64,000 bases of DNA from Pseudomonadota bacterium (GCA_023439305.1 JAEXOO010000031.1:62001-126000), one strand, 5' to 3'; counted from the stretch's first letter, positions 26,261 to 34,929 are shown. Made by a program: numbers and translations. The notes: generated from the sequence alone by a model not told the origin.

Positions 26261-27031
26261 ATGACCATCGCCAAACGCAAACCTGCCCAGCCCCTCTACG
26301 AGATGGTGTATGACGCCATCAAGGAACGCATCTCGGACGGCGTGCTGCGGCCCGGCGATCCGGTATCGGAGATCAACCTGGCCGAGGCCCTGTCGGTCAG
26401 CCGCACGCCGGTGCGCGACGCCATACGCCGCCTGATCACAGAGAACCTGCTGGTCGCTCCCGCCAATGGCCCGATCCAGGTATACGCGCCCCGAGCAGCG
26501 GACATTGCCGAGATCTACGCCGCTCGCGCCGCCATGGAAAGCCTGGCCGCGCGCATGGCCGCCATGACGGCAGACCCGGTCTTCATTCAGCAATTGCGGG
26601 ACATCTGCGACAACTGCCTGGAACTGCAGCAACGCAGCAATCTGTCAGGGCCCATGCTCAGCCGCGATCTGGTCAAAGAGGCCGCGCGTTTCAACGGCAT
26701 GTTCCATCAAGCTATCCTGGACAAGGCCGGCAATGCCCGATTGAACCAGCTGATCGCCAACCTGCGCCCGGTCATCGCCCGCTACCGGCATATTTCCCTG
26801 GCCCACACCGAGCACCTGACCGAATCCTGGAACGAGCATCGGCGCATCATCGACTATTTCGTGGACTGCAGCCCGGAAACGGTAGAGCAACTGGTGCGCA
26901 GCCATATCCTGAAAGCGGGCGGGCGCATCGTCTCGGCCATGATGCACTTGGAAGGCGACGACGCGCCTCCTACGCCATCCATGATCCTCGTGCTGTCGGA
27001 AAGCGGTCTGCCTATGCCCGCAACATACTGA
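26261..27031 (+). CDS. GntR-family transcriptional regulator (FadR/FCD subfamily)
   Basis: The 256-residue regulator has an N-terminal winged helix (LYEMVYDAIKERISDGVLRPGD and LSVSRTPVRDAIRRLITENLL). A C-terminal all-helical FCD domain follows, with the metal/ligand residues spread over FNGMFHQAIL, TESWNEHRRIIDYF and RSHILKAG. FCD regulators usually respond to organic acids and repress the operon next to them. The ATG at 26261 begins the canonical N-terminus; the longer frame upstream overlaps DctM and was rejected. It is probably the local repressor of 16694-26174, perhaps acting at the palindrome at 16557. Confidence 0.92.
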   Translation: MTIAKRKPAQPLYEMVYDAIKERISDGVLRPGDPVSEINLAEALSVSRTPVRDAIRRLITENLLVAPANGPIQVYAPRAADIAEIYAARAAMESLAARMAAMTADPVFIQQLRDICDNCLELQQRSNLSGPMLSRDLVKEAARFNGMFHQAILDKAGNARLNQLIANLRPVIARYRHISLAHTEHLTESWNEHRRIIDYFVDCSPETVEQLVRSHILKAGGRIVSAMMHLEGDDAPPTPSMILVLSESGLPMPATY

Positions 27032-27218
27032 ACGAGAAGCGATCATATTCCGCAAGAGCCGCTCTTTTGAGCCTGCTCAAAAACACCTGAATCCTGAACC
27101 ATTCAACCTACAAACAACGGCCTATCATGAAGGATATGGCCGCTGCGGCGTGCATCCTGGCTTCATCACTTGACACCCTCCCCGGCGGCCGGCCATCTGA
27201 TCAAACAGGAATACTGCC

Positions 27219-28530
27219 ATGCGTCGTCCCATTCTCCTGGTCCTGTCCGCCTTCTTCCTGATCTGGGCTGTTGAAGCCTTGTGGCTGTCGCCTTCCCCGC
27301 CCGGCGACGGGCTGTGGGTGATGCGCCAGGAAGGGATGCTGCTGACCGGCATCCTGGCTCTGGGCGCCATGAGCGCCATCATGGTCCTGGCGCTGCGTCC
27401 GCGCCGGCTGGAGCCCTGGCTGGGCGGCATGGACAAAGCTTACCGGCTGCACAAGTGGCTGGGCATCATCGCCATCCTGCTGAGCCTGGCGCATTGGCTG
27501 GCCAAGCAATCCAAGCCGGTCATCACCGCCGCCATCGGCACGACCGGAAAGTTAGCCAAAGTACCGGTGCCCGAATGGGTCAGCCTGCTCAAGCCCTACG
27601 CCAAAAGTATCGGCGAATGGACGTTCTACGCTCTGATCCTGATGCTGGTCATTACGCTTGCGCGCCGAACCGTGTCGTACCAGCGCTGGTATTGGCTGCA
27701 CCGCTTCATGCCGCTGGCCTATTTGCTGCTGGTCTTTCACGGCATAGTGCTGACGCCTCCCGGTTACTGGAGCGGCGTGGGCGGCTGGCTGCTGGCGCTG
27801 ACCATGACCGCCGGCACCCTCGCCGCCCTGATGCAGCTGATTCGCGATCTGCGCCCGTCCTATCCGCACACCGGCACGGTACTGTCCTGTACCCCGCACG
27901 GCGACGTACTGGAGCTGCGGTGCCGCATGGACGGCTCGTGGCCGGGCCACAAGGCCGGACAGTTCGCCTTTCTGCGTATCGGCGGCGACCAGGAGTCCCA
28001 TCCGTTCACCCTGTCCGACGCGGACCATCAAGACCACCTTGTCCGCTTCCACATCAAGCAACTGGGCGACTGGACACGCCAATTGCCGCAGCGCCTGCAG
28101 CCGGGCCAGGCCGTAGAGCTGGACGGCCCCTACGGACGCTTCGTGCCGCCCGGCCATGATGATGGCTCGGTACACGTCTGGATAGGCGCCGGGGTCGGCG
28201 CCACGCCGTTCCTGTCCTGGCTGGGACAGATCCACCACGACGGCCACGCTCCCCAGGCCTGGCTGCAATGCCTGCCAGCACGCTGGAGACCCCCTGGCCA
28301 CCGCTCTGCAAAAAGCGGCGGCATCGCATCCTGATGTCCATCTGGACATCTACGCCGACGGACGCCGCTGGACGCCCGAGCAAGTACTGCAGCGATATGA
28401 GGCAGGCAAGCCCTTGCAGGTATGGTTCTGCGGTCCTGCGGCCATGGGACGTCAATTGGAACAGGCGCTCAAGCAAGCCTTGCCGCCCGACTCCTGGACG
28501 TTGCATAAAGAGCATTTCGAGTTCCGCTGA
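27219..28530 (+). pseudogene. Ferric-reductase-like transmembrane flavocytochrome, +1 frameshift
   Basis: The N-terminal two thirds codes for a ferric-reductase-like membrane domain with paired heme-binding His residues (LHKWLGIIAILLSLAHWL and WLHRFMPLAYLLLVFHGI). It then has an FAD-binding domain (HPFTLSD, DGPYGRFVPP and IGAGVGATPFLSWL). After about 28262 the frame breaks and stops at 28334. The NAD-binding end continues in the next frame (HPDVHLDIYADGRRW, VWFCGPAAMGRQL, LHKEHFEFR) to a stop at 28530. One extra base between about 28263 and 28295, for example in the CCCCC run at 28290, explains it. Restored length is 436 residues, normal for the family. A sequencing error, true decay or programmed shift cannot be told apart here. 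Confidence 0.85.
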
Positions 28531-28624
28531 CCTTGGGAGCGGACACTTGCCCGCAAAGTCATGGCCTGGACATGAAACTGACTTATCCTGCCGGGCAGCC
28601 GCACACCATCGCCAGGAGAACATC

Positions 28625-29342
28625 ATGCATGCTTTTCAGACCATCAATCCGGACGAAATCCTGAACACGTTGATCAGTCTGACCACCGCCTTCCTGATGG
28701 GCGGCATCGTGGGCTTCGAGCGGCAATATCGCCAGCGCACCGCCGGCCTGCGCACGAATGTCCTGGTCTGCGTGGGCGCCGCCATTTTCGTGGACATGGC
28801 GTTTCGCATCGCCGGGGCGGACGGCGCGGTGCGCGTGGTGGCCTACGTCGTATCGGGCGTGGGCTTTCTGGGCGCCGGGGTGATCATGCGCGAAGAAGGT
28901 CATGTGCGCGGCCTGAATACGGCCGCCACCCTGTGGGGCTCGGCGGCCATCGGCGCCTGCGCCGGCGCGGACCTGATCGTCGAAGCCGTGCTGGCCCACG
29001 CTGTTCGTGCTGGCTGCCAACACCTTGCTGCGTCCCGTCGTCAACGGCATCAACCGCCTGCCCGTGGACGCCCAGGCCACGGAAATCACGCACATCATCC
29101 ACATCATCACCCCGGCGCCTCTGCGCCAGGCCGCCACCCAGGCGCTGGAAAAGGTTCTGGAACAAGAAAACTACCCGCTGGGCGAACTGGAGATCAGCCC
29201 CTTCTCCGACGATCTGGTGGAGATCAAAGCCACGTTGATGGCCACGTCCATCGACCCGCGCGACAGCGACCGCGTGCAAGCCCTGCTGTCCGTCAGTCCG
29301 GCCATCCAGCAAGTCTATTGGGAAACCAGCACGTCGGAATGA
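28625..29342 (+). pseudogene. MgtC/SapB-family membrane protein, +1 frameshift
   Basis: The product starts with the classical MgtC membrane domain: GGIVGFERQYRQRTAGLRTN, VSGVGFLGAGVIMREEG and RGLNTAATLWGSAAIGACAG. At GTGCTGGCCCACGCTG (CCC at 28995-28997) one extra C breaks the frame. Removing it restores AVLATLFVLAANTLLRPVV and a C-terminal ACT-like domain that ends at 29342, giving 238 residues, a normal MgtC length. MgtC proteins act in Mg2+ limitation and intramacrophage survival. Without correction the ribosome would read to 29350 in the wrong frame. AGGAG lies about 9 bases before the ATG. Confidence 0.87.
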
Positions 29343-29401
29343 ACCGCTGACCCAACCCGGACCAGCGAGACGATCTTCCCGGATAACCGGTCCCGCAGGC
29401 T

Positions 29402-29875
29402 TCAGCGAGCCTTGCGGCCCGGCTGATACGCCCCCACCCTGGCCCCCAGCCCAACAGCAAAGCGATTCCAACTGTTGATCTGAGTAATGGCCAGGGTCAG
29501 ATTGGCAATTTCCTGATCCGAAAAATGTGCTTTCAGTTCGTGCACCAGCGCCGGGTCGGGATGCGCCTGGGCCAGCGCGGTCAGGGCTTCAGCCCAGGCC
29601 AGCGCAGCACGCTCGGCGGGACTGTAGAACGGCGCCTCGCGCCAGGCAGCCAACAGGTGCAGGCGCTGTTCGGTCTCGCCGCCGGCGCGCGCATCCTTGG
29701 AATGCATATCCAGACAATAGGCGCAGCCATTGATTTGCGACACGCGCATTTTGATCAGCTCCAGCAGGGGCAGATTCAATGCGTCCGTACGAACGGACTC
29801 CAGATAGGACTCCACTGCAACCATGACATTGACGGCTCCAGGGGCCGCCTGATAATAATTGACGTGAACAGTCAT
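29402..29875 (-). CDS. Carboxymuconolactone decarboxylase/AhpD-like alkylhydroperoxidase
   Basis: This 157-residue protein has the complete AhpD core motif INGCAYCLDMHSKDA (ExxCxxCxxxH type without the first Glu). The two Cys carry out disulfide redox chemistry on peroxides. The C-terminal half (ALAWAEALTALA and NLTLAITQINSWNRFAVGLG) fits the family's trimer helices. The ATG at 29875 has a strong AAGGAG eight bases before it. It diverges from an AraC regulator at 29978, the same arrangement as at 14939-16471. Confidence 0.92.
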   Translation of the reverse strand: MTVHVNYYQAAPGAVNVMVAVESYLESVRTDALNLPLLELIKMRVSQINGCAYCLDMHSKDARAGGETEQRLHLLAAWREAPFYSPAERAALAWAEALTALAQAHPDPALVHELKAHFSDQEIANLTLAITQINSWNRFAVGLGARVGAYQPGRKAR

Positions 29876-29977
29876 GCTGATCTCCTTGAATGTGTTAGCC
29901 CGGCCTGCTGGCCGATGCACCACCATAGACTACCGGGCTCCTGCGCCGACCGATTGTATTTTTCCGACAGACACGCC

Positions 29978-30802
29978 ATGTTGACTGCCCAGCCCCTGCT
30001 CTATCGCTGCTGCTTGCCCAGCCCGGAACTGGCGCCGTACGTCGCCCTGCACTGGAGCATGCAGGGCGATCTGCCCGCCGATCTGGCGCGAGAAGAATAT
30101 CTGCATCCGGAAGGCGGCTGCGGCCTGATCTTCAATCAGGGCGACCCCATACAACTCAATGGCCGCCGCCACGATGCCCGGCGCTGGATCAACGGCCCCT
30201 CCAGCCGCAGCGTCATCATTACCCTGCAAGGTCGGGTTCGTCTGGCCGGCGTGCGCTTTCTGCCTGGCGCAGGCCGCCTGTTGCTGCAGGCTCCCTTGCA
30301 TGAACTGCTCAACCACAGTCTGGACAACAGCGACTTCCCCCTGCCGCCCGCCGCTGAAGCGCTCTGGAGGGACCTGCCCCTGGATGATCTGGGCCGGCAA
30401 AAGCAAAGTGTGGAGCAAGGACTGAGGCTCTTGCTGAGCAGGCAGGCAGCGTCCGCAGGCAGCGCATCACGCCAGGTACGGATGGAGCTGCACAGACTGG
30501 CCCAGCGGCTGCGGTCAGCCAATGATCCCGATGAAACCGCCGCTCCGTCGCGACAAGCCCGCCAGGTTCAGCGTCTGTTCCGAGATTACGTGGGCATTGC
30601 GCCCCAGCAGTATTTTTCGCAATTGCGCGCGCAACAAGCGCGGGAACGGATCAAGCGTCTGGCGCCCGACGAAACCCTGACGGAGGTGGCCCATGCGCTG
30701 AACTTCCACGACCAGGCTCACTTCATCCGCGACTTCCAACGCATCGTGGGACTGACGCCGGGCCAGTACCGGCGCCGTCAGGACCGCAAGCGGGAGCGCT
30801 AG
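29978..30802 (+). CDS. AraC-family transcriptional regulator (DUF6597-like N-terminus)
   Basis: The 274-residue protein has an N-terminal sensor region (SPELAPYVALHWSMQG, LHPEGGCGLIFNQG and VRLAGVRFLPGAG) that matches the AraC subgroup without a sugar cupin signature. A C-terminal double helix-turn-helix includes QVQRLFRDYVGIAPQQYF and LTEVAHALNFHDQAHFIRDF. It diverges from the AhpD-like gene with a 102-base shared promoter region, so it probably controls it. Its last 4 bases overlap the end of the convergent mtfA gene. Confidence 0.9.
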   Translation: MLTAQPLLYRCCLPSPELAPYVALHWSMQGDLPADLAREEYLHPEGGCGLIFNQGDPIQLNGRRHDARRWINGPSSRSVIITLQGRVRLAGVRFLPGAGRLLLQAPLHELLNHSLDNSDFPLPPAAEALWRDLPLDDLGRQKQSVEQGLRLLLSRQAASAGSASRQVRMELHRLAQRLRSANDPDETAAPSRQARQVQRLFRDYVGIAPQQYFSQLRAQQARERIKRLAPDETLTEVAHALNFHDQAHFIRDFQRIVGLTPGQYRRRQDRKRER

Positions 30803-31638
30803 GCCGGGCGCCGCGCCAGGGGATCCTGGCGATAGTAGCGACACAGCAACTCATACCATTGCGGCAAGGCCTGCGCCAACGGCGCTGGATCAATGAAGAA
30901 CGCCTCAGAGCTGACCGCGAAGAATTCGGCATGATCCGTGGCGGCATACGGGTCCAAGGGCAGTTGTTCGTACCACGGCAAGGCCTGCTCCGACTCCGGA
31001 TCGACATCGGACGGAATCGCTTCCTCTACGGCGGCCAAGGCCTGTTCAAAGGCGTCGAACGACTGTTCCAGAACCTGGCGCCAACGGCGCGCGGACAGAT
31101 CGGCGTATCCCTGCAAAAGCGGCATGCCATCGGCATCGCCGCCCAGCAGATCCAGCTTGTGGGCAAACTCATGGATGACCACGTTCATGCCTGCCTCGCC
31201 CTGGGGGCCGCTCTGCTCCCAGGACAGTATGACCGGGCCTCCGTCCCAGGCCTCGCCGGATGCCGGCATCAGGTATTCGTGCACCACGCCCGCCTCGTCT
31301 ACGTCCTGGTGAGGAATCATGAACTGACCGGGGTACAGCACGATCTCCGTCCAGCCTTCATAGACAGCCGGATCCATGTTCAGAATAGGCAAGGCCGCCT
31401 GCACCGCAATGGACAGCATCATGTCGTCGGTGACCAGCAGCCCCTGGGCTCCGGTGAACTGCTTGCTGGCCAGCAGCCAGGCGACACGATGGCGCAAGCC
31501 GTCCAGCTCCGACGGCGTGAGCCCATCCAGAAAATCATGCGCCTGCACAACCTGTTCCCACTGCGCATCGCCAATGGCGGCCAGGGCTTCTTCGACGCGG
31601 CTCTGGCGCGCACCGCGACCGCTCAACCATCCAAACAT
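30799..31638 (-). CDS. mtfA: MtfA-like M90-family zinc metallopeptidase
   Basis: The 279-residue protein carries the zinc motif HEFAHKLD (HExxH) and a distal Glu region in DHAEFFAVSSEAFF. These are hallmarks of MtfA (Mlc titration factor A), a cytosolic aminopeptidase that binds the PTS repressor Mlc in E. coli. In Burkholderiales the Mlc link is not established, so only the peptidase fold is safe. The ATG at 31638 is preferred because GGAG lies 9 bases upstream; a start 11 codons earlier is possible. Confidence 0.92.
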   Translation of the reverse strand: MFGWLSGRGARQSRVEEALAAIGDAQWEQVVQAHDFLDGLTPSELDGLRHRVAWLLASKQFTGAQGLLVTDDMMLSIAVQAALPILNMDPAVYEGWTEIVLYPGQFMIPHQDVDEAGVVHEYLMPASGEAWDGGPVILSWEQSGPQGEAGMNVVIHEFAHKLDLLGGDADGMPLLQGYADLSARRWRQVLEQSFDAFEQALAAVEEAIPSDVDPESEQALPWYEQLPLDPYAATDHAEFFAVSSEAFFIDPAPLAQALPQWYELLCRYYRQDPLARRPA

Positions 31639-31696
31639 CGCACCGTCTCCACGCACATGCGCCTGAACCATAAAATCGACGTATTAGAATACACGC

Positions 31697-32077
31697 ATGG
31701 ATAAATTACGACTGGACAAATGGCTGTGGGCGGCCCGCTTCTACAAAACGCGCAGCCTGGCGTCAGAAGAAATCAGCAAGGGACGCGTGCTGCTCAACCA
31801 GCAGCCTGCCAAGCCGGCGCGCGAAGTCACGCCCGGCGACCTGATCACTTTGCGCAAGGAAGACCCGCCCATGCAAGTGCGTGTGATCGCCTTGAGCAGC
31901 GTGCGCGGACCGGCGCCCGTTGCGCGCACGCTGTACCAGGAAACCGACGACAGCAGCGCCGCCCGCGCCCAGGCCGCCGAAATGCGCCGCCTGGCGCCCG
32001 AACCGGCCATGGATTTCGACGCCGGCCGCCCCACCAAGCGCGACCGTCGTCAGATGCAGCTGCTGCGGGGCAAGTAA
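31697..32077 (+). CDS. hslR: Hsp15-like S4-domain RNA-binding protein
   Basis: The 126-residue protein starts with the S4 RNA-binding fold (LRLDKWLWAARFYKTRSLASE and ISKGRVLLNQQPAKPAREV) and ends in a basic tail (RPTKRDRRQMQLLRGK). Hsp15 rescues 50S subunits that carry a stuck nascent chain after heat shock. Length and layout match HslR of other Betaproteobacteria. It diverges from mtfA with 58 bases between them. Confidence 0.93.
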   Translation: MDKLRLDKWLWAARFYKTRSLASEEISKGRVLLNQQPAKPAREVTPGDLITLRKEDPPMQVRVIALSSVRGPAPVARTLYQETDDSSAARAQAAEMRRLAPEPAMDFDAGRPTKRDRRQMQLLRGK

Positions 32078-32083
32078 GCCTGC

Positions 32084-32617
32084 CTACCGACCCGCCGGCT
32101 TGAATCCATCCCGATTGTGCATGCGCACTTGCGGCAGGCTGGTCTGGTCCATGACCTGATCGGGCTGAATCGCGCCCGCCTTGGACAAGATGTAAGCGGT
32201 CAAAGCATAGACCTCATCGTCGGTCAGGCTGCCCGGCGCGGTAAAGGGCATGGCGCGCTTGGTGTAATCGAACAAGGTCGTGGCATAAGGCCAGTAGCTT
32301 TCCACCGTCTTGACCGGCGGGCCGCTGTTGGCCACCAACGTGCCGCGCCCGCCGATCAACCTGTCGCCAATGCCGCCCTCCAGATTGGCGCCATGACAGG
32401 CCATGCAATGCTGGGTGTAGAGCTTTTCACCTTGCTGCACCGTTCCCGAGCCTTTGGGCAAGCCTCGCCCATCCGGCAAGGGCGACACGAAATGAGCCAG
32501 TTCGGCCTCAGTGGCAGGCTGTCCGAAGCCAAAGGCCTTGTCGGCTTGCTGAGCCCCCGCTGCGCCGCAGATCGCCGCCAGCAAGACGGCCAGACAGGAT
32601 TTAGTCATGATGGACAT
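32084..32617 (-). CDS. Monoheme cytochrome c subunit partnering the SoxC-like enzyme
   Basis: The 177-residue periplasmic protein has a signal peptide (LAVLLAAICGAAGAQ) and one heme c motif, CMACHG, with an axial Met likely in RAMPFTAPGSL. It overlaps the 3' end of the molybdoenzyme gene at 32601 by 17 bases. It is therefore translated with it and almost certainly takes its electrons. It is shorter than the diheme SoxD of classical sox operons and closer to single-heme sulfite-dehydrogenase subunits. The assignment SorB versus SoxD remains open. Confidence 0.88.
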   Translation of the reverse strand: MSIMTKSCLAVLLAAICGAAGAQQADKAFGFGQPATEAELAHFVSPLPDGRGLPKGSGTVQQGEKLYTQHCMACHGANLEGGIGDRLIGGRGTLVANSGPPVKTVESYWPYATTLFDYTKRAMPFTAPGSLTDDEVYALTAYILSKAGAIQPDQVMDQTSLPQVRMHNRDGFKPAGR

Positions 32618-33986
32618 TGGACACCTCCCCGGAGGATGCGACTTTCCAGCTCTGAATGCCGTTCAGGTGATAAACCGAACTAAGCCCCCTGTCCTTGACC
32701 AATTGCGTAATCGTCGGCTGGACATAACCTGTGTCATCCGTGCAGCGGCTTTGCAGCACCGCCTCTTTGCCGTCCCACTCCCAGGGCAGGGAAAAGCGCG
32801 TATGACAGATAGGGAGCACGGGGCCGTGCAGCACCGCATCCTGCCAATGACGACCGCCGTCCACGGACACCTCCACCCGCTTGATGGCGCCGCGTCCTGA
32901 CCAGGCCAGACCTGAAATCTCGTAGAAACCAGGCTCGCGCAGCACCATTTCCCCCGATGGGAAGGTGATGACGGACTTGGCCTCCATCAGGAAAGAAAAC
33001 TGCAAAGCGCTGCCGTCGGGCATCAAATCAGTGTATTTGGAGGTTTCCTCGCGCGTCATGAATGGCGTATCGGAAATCTCCAGTCGTCGCAGCCATTTGA
33101 TGGACATATTGCCTTCGTAGCCGGGCACGAACAGGCGCAAGGGATAGCCTTGCTCGGGCCGCAGCGCCTCGCCGTTCTGGCCATAAGCAAGCAGGCAGTC
33201 CTGCATGGCTTTTTCCAGCGGGATGCTGCGCGTCATCACGGCCGCGTCCCCACCTTCGGCCAGGAGCCACTTGGCCTTGGGGCTGACGCCCATTTCTTTC
33301 AGCACCGTAGACAGCGGCACGCCCACCCACTCAGACGTGGAGGTCAGCCCGTGCGTGCCTTGTACTGTTTTCATCGTGGGCTTGGACCATTCAGTCAATC
33401 CATTGCCCGAGCACTCCATGAACATCAGGCGCGACAAGGCGGGAAAACGCCTCAGATCGGCCATGGAGAACTTGCGCGCTTGCTTGACCATGCCGTGCAC
33501 GAACAGCATGTGCTTGGCCGGATCGATGGTCGCAATGCCGCCGTGATGGCGCTCGTAATGCAAGCCCGACGGGGTGATGATACCCATGCTGTTCTGCAGG
33601 GGTGTGAAGCTCCAGGAGGATTCCGTAGTTTTGGTGGCATAACGCGTGCGCACTTCTTTTTCGAACTGGGAGCGCGCTCCGTAGCCGCCGTCATCCACGC
33701 CGACGCCCACGCCCTGAATACGGGTCGCATCCGGCGGCACAGGCCGTTCGATGGCGCCGGGGGTGGCAGCCTGAGCCAGCCCCGAGGCCGTGCCGGCCAT
33801 AGCCAGTGCGCCCAGCATAAAACGACGGCGCGGCGGCAAAGAGTGGGGGTTGGGGCCATCGCCCTGATAATACGGCGAGGCAGGGTCCTGGCGCTCCTGG
33901 GTCAGAAACTGCTCTTCCATCTGCTGCAACTGGACATGGCTGCGCTTGATGGTCGCGCTGTCGCCACTGCGGTGTGCGTCACTCAT
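32601..33986 (-). CDS. SoxC/sulfite-oxidase-type molybdopterin dehydrogenase, Tat-exported
   Basis: The 461-residue enzyme has a Tat signal (RRRFMLGALAMAG, residues 53-65) and a sulfite-oxidase fold. The molybdenum-ligating Cys lies in MECSGNG (about C192), with typical TSTSEWVGVPLS and CLLAYGQNGEALRPEQGYPLRL segments. The C-terminal Mo-cofactor dimerisation domain (VEVSVDGGRHW and HTRFSLPWEWDG) is present. SoxC oxidises protein-bound sulfane sulfur with SoxD; relatives oxidise free sulfite. No other sox genes occur in the window, so sulfite detoxification is the simpler reading. GGGAGG precedes the ATG. Confidence 0.92.
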   Translation of the reverse strand: MSDAHRSGDSATIKRSHVQLQQMEEQFLTQERQDPASPYYQGDGPNPHSLPPRRRFMLGALAMAGTASGLAQAATPGAIERPVPPDATRIQGVGVGVDDGGYGARSQFEKEVRTRYATKTTESSWSFTPLQNSMGIITPSGLHYERHHGGIATIDPAKHMLFVHGMVKQARKFSMADLRRFPALSRLMFMECSGNGLTEWSKPTMKTVQGTHGLTSTSEWVGVPLSTVLKEMGVSPKAKWLLAEGGDAAVMTRSIPLEKAMQDCLLAYGQNGEALRPEQGYPLRLFVPGYEGNMSIKWLRRLEISDTPFMTREETSKYTDLMPDGSALQFSFLMEAKSVITFPSGEMVLREPGFYEISGLAWSGRGAIKRVEVSVDGGRHWQDAVLHGPVLPICHTRFSLPWEWDGKEAVLQSRCTDDTGYVQPTITQLVKDRGLSSVYHLNGIQSWKVASSGEVSNVHHD

Positions 33987-34374
33987 AAACGTCCTCCCTT
34001 TGTGAACAGGTACGGCTTATGAACTACGGATCCTGCAGACAGGCGCAACAGGCAAGACGCTGCGCCGTCCCGCCAAGAGCGGAACGATATCAGTGTAGGT
34101 TCAGGAAATTAGCCTGCAAACTATTGAATACCCAGGTTTATAACGGTGGATAACCCCGTTCTTTGCGGGACGGTGACCATAGCATCGACCTGCGTGTTCG
34201 CTCCTTGCCCAAGGGTATGAGCAGTTCGCCATGAAAAACTTGTTACCAGCTATCTCCCTCAGCCTCGCCCAGGCCCTTCCTGTTGCACGCCGTTGCGCTT
34301 GCAACGCTCCGCACGTCAGTGCTGCGGCTAGCATTAGAGCCGCTTAGAATCACCCTCTTCCAGGGGAGTCCCGT
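33987..34374. other. Intergenic region of 388 bases; possible short peptide gene at 34231-34347
   Basis: No established gene is visible. A 38-codon frame on the plus strand (ATG 34231 to TAG 34345-34347) begins KNLLPAISLSLAQALPVARR, which looks like a short amphipathic or signal-like peptide, but its ribosome site is weak. A small inverted repeat CGTTGC-GCTT-GCAACG lies inside it. The promoter of the lipoprotein gene at 34375 must lie here. A minus-strand frame at 34101-34334 has no supporting features. Confidence 0.3.
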
Positions 34375-34863
34375 ATGCCTCTTGCTCTTCTTCCCACTAC
34401 AGCGCACCCCGTGCGCCGACAACCCTCCCGCCTGACCCGCTTGATGCTAATCACCGGTGCCGCCCTGGCCCTGAGCGCCTGCGCCTACAACGACCCTTAT
34501 TACGGCGGATATTACGAAGACGGCTATTACGACGGCCGCCGCTACGACGGCGAAGACTGGCGGATGCGCGAACACCAGCGCCAGCAGCAAGAACATCGCC
34601 GCGAGATGCGCCGCCATCAGCAGGAACAGCAGCGCCACATCGAGCGCCAGCAACGCGACCAACAACGGCAGGCGCGCGAGCAACAAGCCGAATACCGACG
34701 CCAGCAACAAGAGCACCAGCGTCAACTGTCGGAACAGCGCCGCCAGCAACATCAGGAGCGCGAGCGCCAGCAACGCGAAATGGAGCGTCAGCACCGTGAG
34801 ATGCAGCGTCAGCAGGAGGAAATGCGTCGCCAGCGAGACGAGTCGAATCGGCATCGGTGGTAA
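34375..34863 (+). CDS. Gln/Arg-rich lipoprotein with long charged helix
   Basis: The 162-residue product has a hydrophobic signal and a lipobox (LALSAC, Cys at about residue 36), so it is predicted to be lipid-anchored in the envelope. A short Tyr-rich patch follows (YNDPYYGGYYEDGYYDGRRY). From about residue 63 to the end, every residue is polar or charged except scattered Met and Leu; blocks such as HQRQQQEHRREMRRHQQ recur. This would form a single long alpha helix or coiled coil able to reach across the periplasm or bind polyanions. AGGGGAG precedes the ATG. I recognise no family, and low complexity may mislead homology searches. Confidence 0.7.
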   Translation: MPLALLPTTAHPVRRQPSRLTRLMLITGAALALSACAYNDPYYGGYYEDGYYDGRRYDGEDWRMREHQRQQQEHRREMRRHQQEQQRHIERQQRDQQRQAREQQAEYRRQQQEHQRQLSEQRRQQHQERERQQREMERQHREMQRQQEEMRRQRDESNRHRW

Positions 34864-34900
34864 AACAAAGCCGCTTCGAGCTCGCCCACAGAATGCTTTG

Positions 34901-34929
34901 ATATATCAGAAAATGATTTAATATATCAG
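34901..34929 (+). promoter_or_regulatory. Direct repeat ATATATCAG, candidate operator of the second enolase-superfamily operon
   Basis: ATATATCAG occurs at 34901-34909 and 34921-34929, exactly 20 bases apart, so both copies face the same side of the helix. The first is embedded in the palindrome TGATATATCA. They lie 104-132 bases before the ATG at 35033 in an A/T-rich stretch, the right place for a regulator. Confidence 0.45.

Noticed and set aside
27061..27085. TTTTGAG-CCTG-CTCAAAA inverted repeat after the GntR gene
   Set aside because: Short A/T-rich stem without a T-run; too weak to call a terminator.
28268..28624. Extension of the mgtC frame upstream into the ferric-reductase gene
   Set aside because: The sequence encodes the NAD-binding end of the reductase in another frame; MgtC homology and ribosome site begin at 28625.
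34101..34334. Minus-strand open frame of 77 codons in the gap before the lipoprotein gene
   Set aside because: No ribosome site, no domain and unusual residue mix; left as intergenic.
34560..34860. CAG/CGC-rich stretch considered as a tandem repeat or CRISPR-like array
   Set aside because: The repetition follows Gln/Arg codons of one reading frame without fixed unit length or spacers.
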